From a virus, in IMG/VR virus record IMGVR_UViG_3300012017_000113, positions 1-25,700 of that record: a DNA stretch of 25,700 bases; one strand, given 5' to 3'. Positions 15,860 through 24,004 of this stretch are shown piece by piece. The stretch's first letter is position 1. The number at the start of each line of letters is the position of its first letter. A program made the position numbers and the translations under genes. The notes below the pieces were generated by a model that was given only the letters and a program-made list of their open reading frames with translations, was not told where the DNA came from and ran no database searches.

Positions 15860-17022
15860 TCTAATTCCTGTATGCGAGTCTGATGTCTACCACCATCAAA
15901 CGTATGCTTGATTGCAAGATACATCAAATCAGCAAGCCAGTCTTTAGATGTTGCTAACTTAGCAGGTATCGCAAAGAAGTTAGCACAGTTATGGCGAATG
16001 GCCATTTCCATTGCGTTCTCATCATAGATAAGTGCAGACCGAATACCTTTAAATTTATTAGCACACATGTTGACGCCTTGACCAGTTCTACAGAAACCAA
16101 AAGCAAATTCACAGTCACCATCTTGAATTGCTTTTGCTGCTTGACCAATATAATCTTTATAATTGCAATCACGATTCACAAAGGTGCCAAAGTCAATCCA
16201 CTTCATATGAAAGTATTCAGTTAGTACAAACTTAAACATTTCTTTTTCAGCAAATCCAGAATGATCCGAACACAGTGCTATTGGCTTTGTTGTATTGCCC
16301 AAGTTCTTGATTGCATTGTTTTTGTAAAACCTATACTCTTCAGGTGTACCAAATACATGCATCTTTTGAACTGGATAAGATACAATCTTTAAACCGTTCT
16401 GAATAAGAAGATTGTACAGTGGTGCAATATAGAATTCGTTGTTTGTCCGAATGTCTTTTTCTATCATCTCTTTAGCATACTTAACGAACGTTGCACCATT
16501 TCTAAATCCATAAATGCCTACACATGCATCGCCACTAATTGCTTTCTTTTCAGCAGTCTCAATCACACGACCACCGATATCTTTAGCATAGCTGTAGTTT
16601 GCACTATTTGATTTGAATGTCAGAATCATACCATCTGCATCCCACTTTAACATATCGTAGGGATCATATTGTGGTGCAAATTCTATATCAAGTGTATGAA
16701 TGATAAGTGGATCAGGATTGTCAATGAATTTCTCAGCATACAAGCAACTCTCAACTGAACCTCTTGTTAGATGATCCAAAACAATGACTTGACAATCCTC
16801 ACCAAACTTCTTCTTTAGAATTTCATCCATGCGGAAGTTGTAGACATGCTCATCACGAATGATAAAGATTAGATTACAATCATCAGTCTTCAAACATGAT
16901 AACGAAATGTCAATTAAATGTTTGTCATGAATATTGATAAGCTGTTTTGGTACAGTAAAGCCTTCTTTTTGAAAGCGACTGCCCAAACCAGCCATCGGCA
17001 CAAGTATATTAGGTTTTCCCAT
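15856..17022 (-). CDS. Fusion: sugar nucleotidyltransferase + RpiB/LacAB-type sugar-phosphate isomerase
   Basis: A 388-residue two-domain protein. Residues 1-242 are a sugar-phosphate nucleotidyltransferase: PMAGLGSRF (9-17) with VPKQL following, TRGSVESCLYAE (86-97), an acidic LDIEF site (111-115), and FGTPEEYRFYKNN at the domain end. Residues 246-388 are a complete RpiB: CSDHSGFAEKEMF (251-263), the active-site CRTGQG (Cys311), NMCANKFKGIRSALIYDENA, RHNCAN (His344), and the C-terminal GGRHQTRIQELE that closely follows E. coli RpiB. Isomerase and activating enzyme in one chain suggest that the first and last steps of one pathway are coupled. It overlaps PfkB by 14 bases and cupin by 4. Nucleotide and sugar specificity are not visible. 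Confidence 0.88.
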   Translation of the reverse strand: MGKPNILVPMAGLGSRFQKEGFTVPKQLINIHDKHLIDISLSCLKTDDCNLIFIIRDEHVYNFRMDEILKKKFGEDCQVIVLDHLTRGSVESCLYAEKFIDNPDPLIIHTLDIEFAPQYDPYDMLKWDADGMILTFKSNSANYSYAKDIGGRVIETAEKKAISGDACVGIYGFRNGATFVKYAKEMIEKDIRTNNEFYIAPLYNLLIQNGLKIVSYPVQKMHVFGTPEEYRFYKNNAIKNLGNTTKPIALCSDHSGFAEKEMFKFVLTEYFHMKWIDFGTFVNRDCNYKDYIGQAAKAIQDGDCEFAFGFCRTGQGVNMCANKFKGIRSALIYDENAMEMAIRHNCANFFAIPAKLATSKDWLADLMYLAIKHTFDGGRHQTRIQELE

Positions 17023-17662
17023 AACTATCTTTCAAAAATTTTGTAGTTTCTCTATGTGCATCTCGCAAACACTTTTCAGGTAAATGATTCTTATGTAGAC
17101 CTAACATAAAACGTGCAGCAAAATAATCACCAGCACCTAACACATTTAATCCTTCAATATAATCGCTAGTACACTCATATTTGGTATGATAAAAATAACT
17201 TCTTCTAGGCGAATGAACAACAATGATACCTCTAATTCTATCAGGAGTTTTGATCAATCTCAAGTCTTCTTCAGAAACAAAAAGATAATCAATCATGTCC
17301 AATAATTCATCGTCTAATGGTTCACCTGTGCATATGTCAGCACAAACGATGCCTTCTAAATGCCGAATAAAGAATGTTTCTTCTAACTCGTTTATGTATG
17401 CGATATGATTGACTCTTGCTTGAATGATTGTTGGTAATATGGTAGATGCGTTTAAATCAGAATCACTATATCGTTCAGATTTTTCTCTATCAATTGTGAT
17501 AGTAGAATAACCAATAGCAGTTGGTGAAACATGAATGTCTGCTTTAGAATTTAAATGCTTCAATGCTCTCCATACATTTGCAATACCACCTGTGTTATAG
17601 TACGTGTTAACATCTAGTACAGTATCAAATACTAAATGTCCATAAAGACCAAAGTCTCTCAA
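17009..17662 (-). CDS. PfkB/ribokinase-family sugar kinase, compact
   Basis: A 217-residue kinase, shorter than the usual ~300. It has the N-terminal strand FGLYGHLVFDTVLDV, the GGIANVWRAL substrate motif (25-34) and the C-terminal anion-hole motif GLNVLGAGDYFAARFM with GAGD at 176-179 (catalytic Asp179). It starts at TTG (17662), with AAAGGA 6 bases upstream and a TTGA overlap with the phosphatase stop; no ATG is available. Members phosphorylate sugars or sugar phosphates, as the HldE kinase domain does in the heptose pathway. Its neighbours (KdsC-like phosphatase before, nucleotidyltransferase-isomerase after) suggest it makes a sugar bisphosphate intermediate. The lid region seems reduced. 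Confidence 0.82.
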   Translation of the reverse strand: MRDFGLYGHLVFDTVLDVNTYYNTGGIANVWRALKHLNSKADIHVSPTAIGYSTITIDREKSERYSDSDLNASTILPTIIQARVNHIAYINELEETFFIRHLEGIVCADICTGEPLDDELLDMIDYLFVSEEDLRLIKTPDRIRGIIVVHSPRRSYFYHTKYECTSDYIEGLNVLGAGDYFAARFMLGLHKNHLPEKCLRDAHRETTKFLKDSYGKT

Positions 17663-18195
17663 AATTTTTCCTTTACATCAATTTCATAAACTTTTTCTAG
17701 ATGGTCATGAAAAGAGTATTCAGGCAGTTTGCCTGCTAAGTCTAACCGTTCAAATAATTCCATGATTAGATTTTCACCACCCTTACCACTTAGATGCTGT
17801 GATATCGCTTTTACACAACTTGGAGAATCACTTGGACAGAATGCATAACCTACAGCAGCAAGAAGTCTTACATCAAAGATATCATCACCAACATATACAA
17901 TATTGATAGGCTCTACCGAATATTCATCACACAAATTTGGTAGCATATGGATTTTATCTGTGTGGTGTGTGTCTGAACGATTCACATAAACATCTATGTT
18001 TCTTCTCATTGCAACATCAACATTAAATGCATCACCAGTGAGAAACACTACAGGTAAACCTAATGCTTTGAATCGCTTGATTGCTGTCCAATCTTTATCA
18101 CAAAACTTTTTATATCGCACTCTACCTTCTTTGTCATAATATTTACGACCATCAGTCATAACACCATCAACATCAAGTACAATTAATTTAATCAT
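17659..18195 (-). CDS. KdsC-like HAD phosphatase
   Basis: A 178-residue protein when read from the ATG at 18195, preferred because GGAG lies 5 bases upstream and the previous stop is 1 base away. An ORF extended to 18225 would run into the WavE-like gene. HAD motif I is LDVDGVMTDG (Asp8, Asp10), motif II is FLTGD, motif IV is VYVGDDIFD, and the C-terminal LSGKGGENLIMEL parallels the GGxGAVRE end of KdsC tetramers. KdsC removes the phosphate from KDO-8-phosphate. Relatives act in other acidic or heptose-like sugar pathways. No KdsA-type aldolase is in the window, so here it more likely dephosphorylates a sugar bisphosphate between kinase and nucleotidyltransferase. Confidence 0.85.
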   Translation of the reverse strand: MIKLIVLDVDGVMTDGRKYYDKEGRVRYKKFCDKDWTAIKRFKALGLPVVFLTGDAFNVDVAMRRNIDVYVNRSDTHHTDKIHMLPNLCDEYSVEPINIVYVGDDIFDVRLLAAVGYAFCPSDSPSCVKAISQHLSGKGGENLIMELFERLDLAGKLPEYSFHDHLEKVYEIDVKEKF

Positions 18196-18196
18196 G

Positions 18197-18919
18197 CTAA
18201 CTCCAATATTCAGTATAAGACTCACCGATATGATAGTGGTATTCTTGTAGACCGTGTTTTGGCCAAGACATGCTCACTTTAGGAAATGGTACAAAAACTT
18301 TATCACGAATTGCAAAGTCTTTAGACAATGCTTCATTTAATTTAGGTGCAGCATCAACTGTATACGTCAACGGATTATCTATATGCACTTTAATTGATGG
18401 ATCAAATCTTGCATAATAAAATTGACCTATGTAAGTTTCAGCCCTTGTCTTGTATGTATAGTTTTGTTCAAAATTAGGATTCATATCAAAAGGTATATCA
18501 AAAACTTTCTTCACATCTTCAGTTCTACCCCAAAACACATGATCCCTTGGATGATATGGAAATGCTCTATACATACCCATTACAAAAATTCTACCATCCT
18601 GCATTCTTTCAGCAGCAAACTTGTGCATCATTTCCATGCTATGAAGACGTATGAATTGGTCTGTACGCATTTTAGCACAGAATTCTGAATCTATAACATT
18701 CAAGCCATTTCTGCTTGTGTTGATTTGAAGATTGCGATTACCTGTGCCACGAGGATGCACTACATCATTAAACACTACATGAACATTAGATGGATGTTTA
18801 ATATCATTATGATATGTGGATAAAATAATCTTGTCAACGAAACTTAATGTTGCATACTGTTCTATAATTGCTAACGTGAATGGATTACACTCACCTTGCA
18901 GCATTAATGATATTTTCAT
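18197..18919 (-). CDS. WavE-like lipopolysaccharide synthesis protein
   Basis: A 240-residue protein. The segment GNRNLQINTSRNGLNVID (about 60-77), then CAKMRTDQFIRL, matches the WavE pattern: NxQIxSSxxGL, then (V/A)KxRxD. The second half has DHVFWGRTEDVKKVFDIPFD and a pattern of aromatic residues typical of GT-A-like synthesis proteins. WavE proteins belong to Vibrio LPS core loci and many capsule clusters, and are probably glycosyltransferases. The gene overlaps the preceding glycosyltransferase by 29 bases and is followed after 1 base by the phosphatase. Acceptor and donor are unknown. Confidence 0.72.
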   Translation of the reverse strand: MKISLMLQGECNPFTLAIIEQYATLSFVDKIILSTYHNDIKHPSNVHVVFNDVVHPRGTGNRNLQINTSRNGLNVIDSEFCAKMRTDQFIRLHSMEMMHKFAAERMQDGRIFVMGMYRAFPYHPRDHVFWGRTEDVKKVFDIPFDMNPNFEQNYTYKTRAETYIGQFYYARFDPSIKVHIDNPLTYTVDAAPKLNEALSKDFAIRDKVFVPFPKVSMSWPKHGLQEYHYHIGESYTEYWS

Positions 18920-19829
18920 ATCGCTCTACTAATGTCTTTGGATTCCATTCATCGTAAAATTCTTGAAGTGGTTCTATACCGGCATCAATGATAGATTGTA
19001 TTGACACTCTATCCAAATTGTTATATGGTTTACGTACATGTGAAAGAAGAATATCACTGTTCACACCAAATGGTTTCTTAGATGCTAACGCTTTGTCTAT
19101 AGACGCACTGACACCAGGAACTTGTGATGCGCTATTGTAAACATAAAGATTGATGTCATTACCATTCAACCATTTAACTAAATCTTTTCTATTGAAAAAA
19201 TCTCTGCATACACGAACATCAACATTACTCTTTGCAATCGATCTACATGATGCGATTAAATTGTTTGTCAATGCGCCAGATGGATCAATATATTGACCAT
19301 CAATGATATGCAAATTAAAAATTACATCGTTAGTAAATTGTTCATTGATGATTTCAATGATACGATCAATATTCTTTGTTCTATTTGCAAGACCACTAGT
19401 GCCAATTTTTACAACATCACTCGGCGGTGAGTATGTAACGTCATCATAGTAGATGACTGGTGGTATTGCAGCATAACTTGTTCCGTGTGGTATAAATCTT
19501 GGATCAGTATGAACATATGCATCAACACCAACATATTGGTTGATATGTTCATGACCAGTAATCATAATTTGTTTAATGCCCAATTCATTTCTAACTGGTC
19601 TAGTGAAGCCTGAATCTAACCAACCCAAAGTCCAAGGATGATGATTATAAATGATTGCTGCCGGCATTTCATTTGCGATTCTATCTCTCGCAAACATTCT
19701 ATCATCGGTCGGTACCAATTCAAATACATACTCTGAACTTGCTTCATTGAATGCATCAACTAATGATGCTCCATACTGATAGATGCCGCAGTTTTGCTCT
19801 GGACCAGTAAACACTAAAACTTTCTTCAT
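18891..19829 (-). CDS. GT-B-type glycosyltransferase (GT1/GT4-like)
   Basis: A 312-residue protein beginning MKKVLVFTGPEQNCGIYQYG, the usual first strand and glycine loop of GT4-like enzymes. Middle features are MITGHEHINQYVGVDAYVHT and a donor domain entry VKIGTSGLANRTKNIDRIIE (about 140-160), where GT4 proteins begin their C-terminal Rossmann domain. Later YVYNSASQVPGVSASIDKAL corresponds to the donor-binding region with an E/D-x7-E-like position occupied by other residues. It overlaps both neighbours (4 and 29 bases) in the glycan operon. It likely transfers a sugar to a growing glycan; specificity is not deducible. Confidence 0.72.
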   Translation of the reverse strand: MKKVLVFTGPEQNCGIYQYGASLVDAFNEASSEYVFELVPTDDRMFARDRIANEMPAAIIYNHHPWTLGWLDSGFTRPVRNELGIKQIMITGHEHINQYVGVDAYVHTDPRFIPHGTSYAAIPPVIYYDDVTYSPPSDVVKIGTSGLANRTKNIDRIIEIINEQFTNDVIFNLHIIDGQYIDPSGALTNNLIASCRSIAKSNVDVRVCRDFFNRKDLVKWLNGNDINLYVYNSASQVPGVSASIDKALASKKPFGVNSDILLSHVRKPYNNLDRVSIQSIIDAGIEPLQEFYDEWNPKTLVERYENIINAAR

Positions 19830-20749
19830 GGATATACCTGCATAATTTTCTTCCTTACATTCTCTCGTGGACTATCAAGTGTTTCAATAGTGTTGATTAT
19901 AATTTGTATAGCTTCGTCGTCATCTGTCGTATCGCTGAATAGATGTGTTGCATGATATTCACCTTCGCCAGCTAAACAATGTTTCATGTTTTTACTGAAG
20001 CATAGAAATGTTTGGTCAGGATTTGAATTGTTCAAGAAATTGTGTGCGAATGTAAACGGCCCACTGTTCTTACCGATAATAAGTTTTGAAAAGTTGCTCA
20101 TATATGATATGTGCGGTAAATTGCCTGTAGGTCCACCGAACAAATCATCCGTATAGAATACGTTTTTCTTTTCTAAATTCAACTTATCGCATACAAGAAA
20201 GTTATAATCTGGATAATCATTTGATACCAAATCAATGATTCGGCGCATGTTGCCCATATCACTCTGTTCACTCTGTTGTTTGCCGTTACATATTAGAACG
20301 AATGGTTTGTCCTCATGCTCATCTAACCATTTTGTAGCAGGCTTTAGATTGAAGTGATCCAAATCCAATTGTGGTAGAAACTCATAGTAATCTATTGGTG
20401 GTTCAAGATTCAACATTCTATAGATATCACACCATGCTTTATAAACTGTTATAAAGTTGGCGTGATCTTTTTCGCCCATATGGATACCAATCCAACAACC
20501 AATCCATGTATTTACATAAAGTGTATCATTAGGATTAGCAAATTTGTGCCAGAATGTTAAACCTGCAGGCACATCTGCGATGGTTAGTTTTTTGCATGGT
20601 AAATCTTGAGTAATACTTTCATGATTATTATGTGCGTAATAGAAATCACGTTCTTTATATAATTTACTACAGATATCACGAACATAAGTTCTATTCAAAA
20701 AAGTATCACCGTTTCTCCAGTGATTGAAGAATACTAGTTTTCGTTTCAT
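19826..20749 (-). CDS. Glycosyltransferase-like protein, resembling GT9 heptosyltransferases in its C-terminal half
   Basis: Read from the ATG at 20749 this is 307 residues (MKRKLVFFNHWRNGDTFLNR), with an ATGA overlap with the methyltransferase gene. A start 27 bases upstream is possible but lies inside that gene. The N-terminal FFNHWRNGDTFLNR and the C-terminal KLIIGKNSGPFTFAHNFLN (about 225-245) follow the GT9 layout, in which a GxSGxxHxA loop binds the nucleotide sugar. Here His is replaced (SGPFTFA). The middle has PFVLICNGKQQSEQSDMGNM, the entry to the second Rossmann domain. The family is a best guess; a glycan role is supported by the neighbours. Confidence 0.6.
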   Translation of the reverse strand: MKRKLVFFNHWRNGDTFLNRTYVRDICSKLYKERDFYYAHNNHESITQDLPCKKLTIADVPAGLTFWHKFANPNDTLYVNTWIGCWIGIHMGEKDHANFITVYKAWCDIYRMLNLEPPIDYYEFLPQLDLDHFNLKPATKWLDEHEDKPFVLICNGKQQSEQSDMGNMRRIIDLVSNDYPDYNFLVCDKLNLEKKNVFYTDDLFGGPTGNLPHISYMSNFSKLIIGKNSGPFTFAHNFLNNSNPDQTFLCFSKNMKHCLAGEGEYHATHLFSDTTDDDEAIQIIINTIETLDSPRENVRKKIMQVYP

Positions 20750-21966
20750 GCTGAGTAAACTTTCACATTGGGACAAGGCACAATCATTTTACCACCAGCT
20801 TTGAGATAGTCTTGCTCACGCATAAGAAACTCATCAATGAAGTGCCAAGGTAGAACAAGAAGATAATCAGGCTTTGCTGCTCGCATTTCTTCTTCACTCA
20901 CGATAGGAATATGAGTGCCGATTGTTTTCAAACCGAATTTATACGGACTACGTTCAGCGATTGCGGTAATGTGATTCGCATTCAAATCAAAGAATTGTAA
21001 CAGTGTATTACCCTTTGTGCTTGCACCGTAACCATAAATTGTTTTACCTTCCGCTTTGATATTATGAATGAGTTCAGTTAATTCCTTTTTCATTTGTTTC
21101 AAGCGTCTTTCAAAATTATCCCATACACTAAACTTTCGAATGTTAACCACATTCTGTTCGTATGCAAGAATGCTTGCAACTCTAGTTTCACATACATCAC
21201 GAAGAGGTGCTGATCCAAACTTTGCAGGATTTGCATCACGTTTTCTGAAATAGATTCTAAAACTACCACCATTGGTATCATTCAAAGAACAATCAACGCA
21301 ATTGAATCCAATGCGAGAAAACAATCCTATGAGTGATGTTAAATCATAATAGTATACATGCTCATGGCAAATGTTATCAAATGCCATTTGCTTAATCATA
21401 AGCGGTGTATAACTCATCTGAAGAACAACGACACCATCATCATCCAAAATATCATACATGCTTTGAACAAATGGTCTTGGATCATCTAAATCATAGAACA
21501 TTGCAATGCATGTAATGACTTTTGCTTTTCTATGCGCTACAGTTGTTTTGTTCCATGCATCTTTAGAGAAATAGTCTTGAATGATTTCACCATGTTTAGA
21601 AGATTCCGCTAAGTAAGTGTTATCGCAAGGATCAATACCAACACGCTTTACATACGGTGGCACATAACTCAAAAGTGTACCATCATTACATGCAATGTCT
21701 AACCAGATGTCATCTTTCTCTGGTTGAATTCTCGGCAAAATTTCGCCTACGATTCTGTTTAACTCTGCTTTCATACTTGCATTGATGCCACTTCTATACC
21801 AATACTGACCCCACATAGAATCAGCAGGTGCTAAGCCATGCAGTCTTGCAGCACCCAATTCATCATCCGACCATACATCTAAACTGTACTTATTACGCTT
21901 TGCTGTATCCTCTTCACCCTTTACAAAGTCACTTACATAATGGTCACCTAAACTCACAAGTTTCAT
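20746..21966 (-). CDS. SAM-dependent sugar C-methyltransferase-like protein
   Basis: A 406-residue protein with the methyltransferase core WLDIACNDGTLLSYVPPYV (SAM glycine-rich loop, about 108-127), FYDLDDPRPFVQSMYDIL and NICHEHVYYYDLTSL, and the C-terminal domain marked by IYGYGASTKGNTLLQFF (about 318-334). That domain pair is typical of NovU/TylC3-type enzymes that put a methyl group on a carbon of keto-deoxysugar nucleotides. The N-terminal zinc-binding part of that family (four cysteines) is missing or replaced by a Cys-free ~60-residue segment. An AAGGAA ribosome-binding site precedes the ATG. With Gmd in the same operon, a GDP-keto-deoxyhexose is a plausible substrate. Confidence 0.78.
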   Translation of the reverse strand: MKLVSLGDHYVSDFVKGEEDTAKRNKYSLDVWSDDELGAARLHGLAPADSMWGQYWYRSGINASMKAELNRIVGEILPRIQPEKDDIWLDIACNDGTLLSYVPPYVKRVGIDPCDNTYLAESSKHGEIIQDYFSKDAWNKTTVAHRKAKVITCIAMFYDLDDPRPFVQSMYDILDDDGVVVLQMSYTPLMIKQMAFDNICHEHVYYYDLTSLIGLFSRIGFNCVDCSLNDTNGGSFRIYFRKRDANPAKFGSAPLRDVCETRVASILAYEQNVVNIRKFSVWDNFERRLKQMKKELTELIHNIKAEGKTIYGYGASTKGNTLLQFFDLNANHITAIAERSPYKFGLKTIGTHIPIVSEEEMRAAKPDYLLVLPWHFIDEFLMREQDYLKAGGKMIVPCPNVKVYSA

Positions 21967-21967
21967 A

Positions 21968-22348
21968 TCAGTATTCCTTATAAGATTTTTCTTCTATAAT
22001 TTTTGATCCATACTTAAGATTGATTTCTTTTTTGATTGCTGCTCGTTTGTCGTTAGTTTTATAAACATTTCGTGCAAGTCTTATAAAATGTAAATCAAAC
22101 TTTTCGGTACGCTCACATTCACGAATATCATTCTCAATAATCCATAGTTGCATATTTACGATATAAAGATTTGTGAAATATGGTGCAACTGAATATGCAA
22201 TGTCTCTATATTCTGGTAGATTTGATAACAAGTCCCATTCTCGCTTTACATTTCCCCATTTTTCTGGATCTTCTATCTCTTGTAATTTTATCTGAAGAAT
22301 AGTGAGTTTGTCAATCAATTCTCCTATGCTGATAGGAACGTTAACCAT
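21968..22348 (-). CDS. DUF6165 family protein
   Basis: A 126-residue protein with the DUF6165 pattern: [19 protein letters not shown] at the start, then [54 protein letters not shown], and EEKSYKEY at the end. The family sits in LPS and capsule clusters next to glycosyltransferases, but its molecular role is not known to me. It is helical, with no signal peptide or membrane segment, so it is cytoplasmic. It overlaps Gmd by 8 bases and is 1 base from the methyltransferase, so translation is probably coupled. Confidence 0.82.
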   Translation of the reverse strand: MVNVPISIGELIDKLTILQIKLQEIEDPEKWGNVKREWDLLSNLPEYRDIAYSVAPYFTNLYIVNMQLWIIENDIRECERTEKFDLHFIRLARNVYKTNDKRAAIKKEINLKYGSKIIEEKSYKEY

Positions 22349-23345
22349 TTTTTAATTGCTCCATTACCATTTCTTTAACTAAAGCATCAAACGAATATTC
22401 TGGTTTCCAATTTAGAACTGATCTTGCTTTCAACGAATTGCCGAGTAACGTATTAACTTCAGCGGGTCTGTAGAATTTCTCGGACACTTCAAAGATAACA
22501 TTACCTGTAATCGGATCAATAGCCTTTTCTGATGTACCAACACCTGACCATTCAAGTGTTCTACCTAACGCCCTAGTTGCAGCATTACAAAAGTCTCTCA
22601 CGCTATGTTGTTCACCAGTTGCTATAACATAATCGTCTGCTTTGTTTTGCTGAAGCATGAGCCACATAGCATAGACAAAATCTTTTGCATGACCCCAATC
22701 TCTACGTGCATCTAGATTTCCTAGTTGCACAGGACCTGCGCCATTAATTGCTTTAACTAAACCTTTTGTAATCTTTCTTGTAACAAATTCTTCACCTCTT
22801 CGTGGGCTTTCATGATTGAATAAAATACCATTACATGCGAAAAGATTATAACTTTCACGATAGTTGACTGTGATCCAATAACCATAGAGTTTTGCTACTG
22901 CATACGGGCTGCGTGGATAAAATGGTGTCAATTCTGTTTGTGGAATTTGTTGGACTTTACCAAAGAGTTCGCTTGTTGATGCTTGATAGAATTTACATGA
23001 TTGCTCTTTAGCAAGTTTTCTCACTGCTTCAAGCATATGTAATACACCAACTGCGTTGGCGTCAGCAGTATATGCAGGTGAAACAAAACTGACCGAAACG
23101 TGTGATTGTGCGCCTAGATTGTAGACTTCGTTTGGTTTAATGTCCATGATGATATTATGGACGTTAGATGCATCAGCCAAATCACCGTAGTGTAGATTCA
23201 ACCGATGTTTGATGTGTTCTATATTTTGAAAGTTATAAGTGCTAGTACGGCGTATGAGCCCGTGTACTTCATAACCTTTTTCTAAAAGAAGTTCAGCAAG
23301 ATATGAACCGTCTTGACCTGTAATACCAGTAATAAATGCTTTCAT
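22341..23345 (-). CDS. gmd: GDP-mannose 4,6-dehydratase
   Basis: A 334-residue short-chain dehydrogenase from the ATG at 23345 (an in-frame TTG 3 bases earlier is less likely), with GAGG 8 bases upstream. The NADP-binding [21 protein letters not shown] is at residues 7-27 (GxxGxxG at 7-13). [39 protein letters not shown] (catalytic Tyr and Lys) and [15 protein letters not shown] are all hallmarks of Gmd. It converts GDP-mannose to GDP-4-keto-6-deoxymannose, the precursor of GDP-fucose, GDP-rhamnose and GDP-perosamine. No fucose synthase, Rmd or Per lies in the window, so the next step is by the methyltransferase, a gene elsewhere, or the host. It heads the glycan operon. Confidence 0.96.
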   Translation of the reverse strand: MKAFITGITGQDGSYLAELLLEKGYEVHGLIRRTSTYNFQNIEHIKHRLNLHYGDLADASNVHNIIMDIKPNEVYNLGAQSHVSVSFVSPAYTADANAVGVLHMLEAVRKLAKEQSCKFYQASTSELFGKVQQIPQTELTPFYPRSPYAVAKLYGYWITVNYRESYNLFACNGILFNHESPRRGEEFVTRKITKGLVKAINGAGPVQLGNLDARRDWGHAKDFVYAMWLMLQQNKADDYVIATGEQHSVRDFCNAATRALGRTLEWSGVGTSEKAIDPITGNVIFEVSEKFYRPAEVNTLLGNSLKARSVLNWKPEYSFDALVKEMVMEQLKNG

Positions 23346-23362
23346 CAATTCATCCTCTGAAA

Positions 23363-23388
23363 TGCCAGTTGATAAAGTTCAACTGGCA
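23363..23388 (-). terminator. Hairpin between the beta-barrel gene and gmd, possible terminator/attenuator
   Basis: A 10-bp perfect stem TGCCAGTTGA / TCAACTGGCA (23363-23372 with 23379-23388) has a 6-base loop. On the minus strand it follows the beta-barrel stop and is trailed only by TTTCAG, so it is a weak terminator at best and may limit or process read-through into gmd. Its core GTTGA-ACTTTA-TCAAC nearly repeats that of the hairpin on the other side of the beta-barrel gene. Confidence 0.6.
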
Positions 23389-23401
23389 AAACTATATAGC
23401 A

Positions 23402-23947
23402 TCAATAGGCTAAACGTAGACCTACACCAACTGCCTTTTCTGTAATGTCTTGGTAAGACCGACTTGCAGATACACTCACACTTGCAGCCTTTGTCACTGG
23501 CATACTCACGCCAAGAAATGCTACAGTTTGTTTAGGATTATCTTTATCCCAATTAACTCGTGTTTTAGCGCCAGCAAAACCCCAAGCTGGTCCTAAAGGC
23601 ATACCAGTTGATGCGCCAACAAGCCCATAAGTAAAGTCTCCGTTTACTTTACCATTGAATCCGTTGTCGTAACCAACACCAAGATATGTATTCACACCTT
23701 TAATCAAGTCTTTGCCGGCAGTGACTTCTACACTGTTCAGCATACCACCTTTATCAAATACAGCAGTGCGAACCTGTACACCTAAGTTCATACCAGCCAT
23801 ATCTTTACCTGCACGGAAATACTGTGCAGTGCTATTTGCTCTATTTGTTGTATCTTTTACTTGGTCAACATCAAAGCTGACATAGTTTGCAGCATTTGCA
23901 GAGCCAAAAGCTAATGTTAAACATAATGCAATGAAAGTTTTTTTCAT
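23402..23947 (-). CDS. Small outer-membrane beta-barrel-like protein with signal peptide
   Basis: Read from the ATG at 23947 (181 residues), chosen because AGGAG lies just upstream; an upstream in-frame ATG at 23971 falls in the terminator hairpin region. The signal peptide is MKKTFIALCLTLAFGSANA, with cleavage likely after ANA (about residue 19). The mature part alternates polar and hydrophobic residues in strand-like pieces rich in Gly and Asn (VNTYLGVGYDNGFNGKVNGD, KAASVSVSASRSYQDI). It ends VGVGLRLAY, the aromatic-terminal strand pattern of outer-membrane barrels. About eight strands fit its length. Phage-encoded barrels can change host surface properties or block superinfection, but its role here is unknown. 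It is boxed by two related hairpins. Confidence 0.75.
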   Translation of the reverse strand: MKKTFIALCLTLAFGSANAANYVSFDVDQVKDTTNRANSTAQYFRAGKDMAGMNLGVQVRTAVFDKGGMLNSVEVTAGKDLIKGVNTYLGVGYDNGFNGKVNGDFTYGLVGASTGMPLGPAWGFAGAKTRVNWDKDNPKQTVAFLGVSMPVTKAASVSVSASRSYQDITEKAVGVGLRLAY

Positions 23948-23972
23948 ACAATCTCCTGTGTTATTAAACAAA

Positions 23973-24004
23973 GTCGGTTGATTCTGTTGATAAGTTCAAC
24001 CGAC
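23973..24004 (-). terminator. Hairpin after the tmRNA coding piece, likely terminator
   Basis: A 9-bp perfect stem GTCGGTTGA / TCAACCGAC (24004-23996 with 23981-23973) has a 14-base loop and is followed on the minus strand by TTTGTTTAAT. The loop contains TATCAAC, which could alternatively pair with GTTGA of the 5' arm, so two structures are possible. It marks the 3' limit of the tmRNA transcript and leaves only 25 bases before the beta-barrel start. Confidence 0.7.
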
